A stretch of DNA of 64,000 bases from Carallia brachiata (Eukaryota > Streptophyta > Magnoliopsida > Malpighiales > Rhizophoraceae): NCBI GenBank assembly GCA_021464245.1, contig JADCRB010000006.1, positions 4,449,310-4,513,309 on the forward strand, written 5' to 3'. Shown in pieces: positions 60,111 through 64,000 of the stretch. Within the stretch, counting starts at the first letter, position 1; each line of letters opens with the position of its first letter. The position numbers and the translations under genes are program-made. The notes under the pieces were generated by a model. That model saw only the letters and a program-made list of their open reading frames with translations, was not told the DNA's origin and made no database searches.

Positions 60111-61265
60111 GAAAAGAAAGTGAAAAATAAAATTGGAAAGTTAGTTTTTATTGTTTTCCCAATTTATTTTTTTCGTTTAAAAACACTTTTAACTTTTCAA
60201 CAAAAAATAGAAAACAAAATTAATATCAAACATGTTTTCTGTTTTTTTGTGAAAAATAAACCAAAAATAGGAAACAAAATCTTTACCAAACGGGGCATAA
60301 TCTAAGCCTTTTTACGTTTTTTTTTTTAGCCAAAGCAAATAAATAAAAATAATAATAATAACATGTAACCTGAACATAAACCAGGAGAAAGAGGAGTTAG
60401 CAAGTGAAATGAGAGGCATCAAGCATTTAAATTCTTGATCTCCTCAACTATCTTTCTCCTTTTAATCAGTCAATCTAAATTTAAGAAATTTTAACCAAAA
60501 AAAAAAAAGGCTAACTTATCGAGAAAGAAAATAAATAGTAAAGTTGGATTGATAGAAAGTTGTGAGAAAGAAAATTGTAAGAAAATAAAGTTATTTAGAT
60601 TGATAGAAAGATATGAGAAAGAAAATAAATAGTAATTTGTAAGAGAAAAAATAAAAGTTAATTCTTTATATTGATAAGAAAGTTATAAAAAATTATTAAA
60701 AAATAATATAATAATAATAATATTTTTTAATTATATAATAATAATAATATCCTTTTACTTTAAGTTTTTTATTTACTTTTTTTTATTTATTTTCCATCGA
60801 ATCAAACTAATCACCGTCATGCAAAGGTTTTGTTTCCTTGAAGAAAACTACAAGCATAATTATAGTCTAGATGGCCAAAAAAAAAATCGTAAAAAGACAT
60901 GATTTCACTTTTCATATTTTAATATTTTTTAAGTTTTACCTTTTTTCTGGTTAAAATCTAACCTTAGCGTGTAGTACATAGTTTAAAAATACTTTTTTCC
61001 GTCATTTTGTGGTTTAGATTGTCCTGCCAAATGCCACGTAGAAATTACTTTTGACACATTATATGTCACACGAAATAATGATTTGACATTTTTTTTTGTG
61101 TTTTTTCTTTTTGAAAATTCTTTTCATTAAAAAAAATAGGAAAAACTAAAATCTAGAACCAACACCACTAACACATCCCTCTCCGATGACCATTGGCGCC
61201 CACCACAAGCGTATTCCACTGCCGCCCAATCCTTCACGTAATTGCCTGATTCTTTTGTAACTTAA

Positions 61266-61523
61266 GGGTCTGTTTATTTACTGTAAAATAATTTACTTTT
61301 GTAAAATATTTACAAAGAAAAATGTTTGCAATGAAAATAATGATTTTCCCTGATCACTTATTTAAACCACAGTTTTTATATTTCCCGAAAACTAACATCA
61401 GCTCAGAAAAAGAAGAAATTATTTTCCCTGAAATTTCTGTTGTAAAATATTTTACATGAAACAAACGCTGGAAAATGAGGAAAAGTTTTTCCTATAAATA
61501 TTTTCATGTAAACAAACGCACCC
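61266..61523. mobile_element. 258-bp MITE, second copy only
   Basis: Ends GGGTCTGTTTATTTACTG and, complemented, GGGTGCGTTTGTTTACATG. Flanked by TTAA on both sides (61262-61265 and 61524-61527). The matching place in unit A (41731-41745) has GTAATTTAATTGC with TTAA once. The duplication can be read as TTAA or as the three-base TTA/TAA of Tourist-like elements; the ends favour the latter. Confidence 0.75.
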
Positions 61524-62005
61524 TTAATTGCTCTCTTTTTTTCTTTCCATCTTTTTTCTTCTCGTCTTATTTGTTTCTTCATTATTTGCTCTTTTTTTTT
61601 TTGGTTGGGTGTTGTTTGTTCGTCAGTCGCCAACTTATTCGTTGCTATTAGATATCAAGCACTTGGGGTGGGCCTCTCGGTGTCATTGGAGGTAGCGGTA
61701 GTCAGATTCAGAAGCAAAAATAAATGGGTCTTGTTGTTGCTTGTTTTCATCGCGGTTTTGGGTGGCTTCTCTTTAGGCGGTGATGCCGGTGACAAACACA
61801 AAAGTGCAAGATTGATGGTGGTGAGATGTTATTCTTCTTCCTCTTGTTGTTGCTTGCTCTCATAGCATAAAACCAGAGACCAAACACAACGAAGTTGATG
61901 TGTTTCCAAAACTCCATTTGCAATTGAATAACCCAATGACTTAGCGCTATTGTCTTTCAATTTCAAGAGATCCAATGGCACTAATAATTGAATCTAACAT
62001 AATTT

Positions 62006-62643
62006 ATGTTAAATACATAAATTTTATAAACTAATGAAGCATTTACATTGTTTGCAAAAACTACTAAGCAAGCACTTTTGCATGAAAAAAAGGCTGTAGG
62101 AAAGTAAATGTTGTGGCTGATAGGCTTCAAGGAAGGAATTAAACTGTTGTTCACAAATGATATCAAAATGAATAAACTATTAGCCATAGAAGAAAATCAA
62201 GTTTACAAAAATCGCATTGATCTATCGTAGAGCATCGATTGTTCTGTGTTCTATTTATAATTGCAGCATTCCAAACATATGGTCTCCTCCACGATTTCTC
62301 ATCATGGATGATGGTTGGGAACAAGCTGAAGTTGCAGCCGTGGAGGATGCTGTTTGCATTTCAGGAGAAGGACGACGGAGTGCATTTCTCTCTGTTTTCC
62401 TCTTTGAAGCTGTGACAAGAAATCTTCCTATCTAATAACTACCTGCATGAACAGATAAACTATATGGCTAGTCATGTTTTTTTGATGAGAATTGCGCAGA
62501 ACCAATGAGGAAAAGTTGAATGTTTTCTAGACTCATTCTTCTTTCTAGACATCTGTGAACCTTTGATTACACCCTGCTGCGCTACTCTCTATACTTATTC
62601 TTCATGTGTCGCCGAGGGAAAATGAAGGGTAAAAGGTGAGCTG
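62006..62643. repeat. Truncated tandem unit C
   Basis: It begins as units A and B do and follows them to GGTGAGCTGA. There the sequence switches to the interior of a minus-strand Tat-type retrotransposon. The resistance gene that should follow is missing. Confidence 0.85.
62040..62435 (+). pseudogene. Raffinose-synthase-like gene fragment, unit C
   Basis: The third copy: SPPRFLIMDDGWEQ in 62217-62435 after a probable intron ending TTATAATTGCAG near 62266. The first part has more changes than in unit B. Same premature end after VTRNLPI. Confidence 0.45.
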
Positions 62644-64000
62644 AGAATCTCCATGGACTTGTATAGTTGGAATCTTCATATCGACAGCCATTTGAAGACA
62701 AATGATTAAAGCCTGGTAATCAGTAACATTATTTGAGCATAACTCACCAAGAATGACAGCATATGATAGTATTTGTCGTTGAGGAGTGACAAACACTATG
62801 CTGGCACCAGCACCATCACGCTTTGCTGCACCATCGAAGAACATCATCCATGGTGGTAGTATCTCAATGTAAAAGACCTCTTCATCTGGAAGATCATCTG
62901 TGAACTTCCAATTAGACAGGACAGGGTGATCTGTTAGGAAGTCTACTGGGGTTTGTCCTTTGACTGCTTTTTGAGGCATGTAGACAATGTCGTAGTTCTG
63001 TAGAATTACTGCCCACTTGGCAAGAGTCTTCACAAAACTAGTTTAGATAATATATATTTGATAGGATCGACTTTAGCAATAAGACGTACCGTGTGGGCTA
63101 GCATGTAGTGCTTTAGCTTATCGATGACAAAGAACAGTGCTAGGCATGTCTTTTCAATGAGCGAGTAGTTTAGCTCTGGACCATTCAAGGTTTTGCTCAA
63201 GTAGTATAGGGCAACCTCTTTTCCTTGCTCATTTTCTTGTGCAAGCAAAGCTCCCAAAGACCTTTCCAGCACTGCAATGTAGAAAATAAACAAATTTTCA
63301 AAAATTAGAGCTCCCAGGACTGGTGGATTAGAAAGGTATTTTTTTATATTCTCAAAGGCTTTACTATAAGTTTCGTGCCATTCAAAGTTAACATCCTTCT
63401 TCATCAATCGATGGAAAGGTTGACATCTCCCAGCTAAGTTGGAAATGAAACGGCGAATGTAGGCCAGCTTCCCTTATATACTTCGCAGTTCATGCAGATT
63501 TTTAGGTTCATGAATCTTTTGAATTGCCTCAACTTTTGACTGATCAATTTCAATGCCACAATGGCGCACCACGAACCCAAGAAACTTGTCTGATGTGACG
63601 CCAAATGCGCACTTGAGAGGGTTCATTTTGAGCTGATGTTTACAAAATCTTTCAAACACCGTCTTGAGATCCTTGAGGTAGTCTTTGCACTCTTCAGTCT
63701 TTACCACTAAGTCATCGACATAGCATTTTACAATCTTGTCAGCATGTCATCAAAAATTTTTTACATGGCACGCTGATAAGTGGTGCCAGTATTTTTTAAT
63801 CCGAATGATATAACTTTGTAGCAGTATATACCGTTTGGGGTGTGGAATGCCGTTAACTCCTCCTCCTCTAGTGTCATCCTAATCTGGTTATATCCTGAAG
63901 AACCATCCATGAAGGACAATGATTTGTGGCCCGTTATTGCTTCGACTGTGATCTCCGTAATAGGTAATGGAAAGTCATCTTTCAGACAGGCCCTATTAAG
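62638..64000 (-). mobile_element. Partial Tat-type retrotransposon, second copy, truncated by the junction and the window end
   Basis: Close relative of the 10569-20791 element, minus strand. From the window end it contains RT (FLGFVVRHCGIEIDQSKVEA; a trace of the YVDD region near 63714), RNase H (63030-63407, LNGPELNYSLIEKTCLALFF) and part of the second RNase H (62645-62960, MFFDGAAKRDGAGAS), ending inside VHGDSQL. Frames are interrupted near 63480 and 63030. Integrase, any WOX gene and the 3' LTR are absent at the junction; the 5' part lies beyond the window. Confidence 0.85.

Larger units (their letters stand above)
57563..60297. mobile_element. Tourist-like element with AG-rich interior, unit B only, itself interrupted
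   Basis: It begins GGGCCCGTTTGG and, complemented, ends TGCCCCGTTTGG; TAA is duplicated on both sides (57560-57562 and 60298-60300). The matching place at 41241-41260 reads AAAACTAATTTAAGCC with TAA once, so the boundaries are exact. It belongs with 25596-26696 by end sequence and purine-rich interior. A 1435-bp element sits inside at 57661-59095. Confidence 0.85.
42254..62005. repeat. Tandem unit B
   Basis: The second unit, in the same order as unit A. It carries the intact resistance gene and private insertions at 56256-56777, 57563-60297 (with another element inside) and 61266-61523. Confidence 0.85.

Overview
This is a piece of a dicot plant nuclear genome: AT-rich intergenic DNA, plant introns, a TIR1-type auxin receptor gene, a nascent-polypeptide-associated complex alpha gene, RPS2/RPS5-type CC-NBS-LRR resistance genes, and many Ty3/gypsy, hAT-like and Tourist-like elements. 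I cannot name the species.

Layout. 0-5.1 kb is AT-rich spacer with a 1.0 kb Tourist/PIF-Harbinger-like element. 5.1-7.9 kb (minus) is a TIR1 gene whose exons are all recognisable and which keeps the miR393 target site, but whose frame is broken by five small indels. 10.6-20.8 kb is a 10.2 kb Ty3/gypsy retrotransposon of the Tat type: it has two RNase H domains and is flanked by its LTRs. Between pol and the 3' LTR it carries a plant homeobox gene of the WUSCHEL (WOX) family with homeodomain, WUS box and LxLxL repressor tail. This gene has its own TATA box and a probable 87-nt intron. 22.3-24.1 kb is an intact four-exon NACA gene.

From 24.8 kb onward the DNA is a tandem array of a unit of about 16 kb (units start near 24783, 42254 and 62006). 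Each complete unit holds, in order: a raffinose-synthase-like gene fragment, a CC-NBS-LRR gene on the minus strand, its upstream region, a decayed chromovirus-type Ty3/gypsy element (minus strand) with a hAT-like element nested in its 5' LTR, and a second copy of the upstream region. Unit A's resistance gene is a pseudogene; unit B's is an uninterrupted 990-codon frame. Unit C is cut off after about 640 bp by a junction with a second, minus-strand copy of the Tat retrotransposon, which runs off the window end.

The array gives a readable history. The chromovirus and its nested hAT are present at the same place in units A and B, so they predate the duplication. Several MITE-like insertions are present in only one unit and have a clean empty site in the other, which fixes their boundaries and target duplications. 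The most unusual item is the retrotransposon-borne WOX gene.
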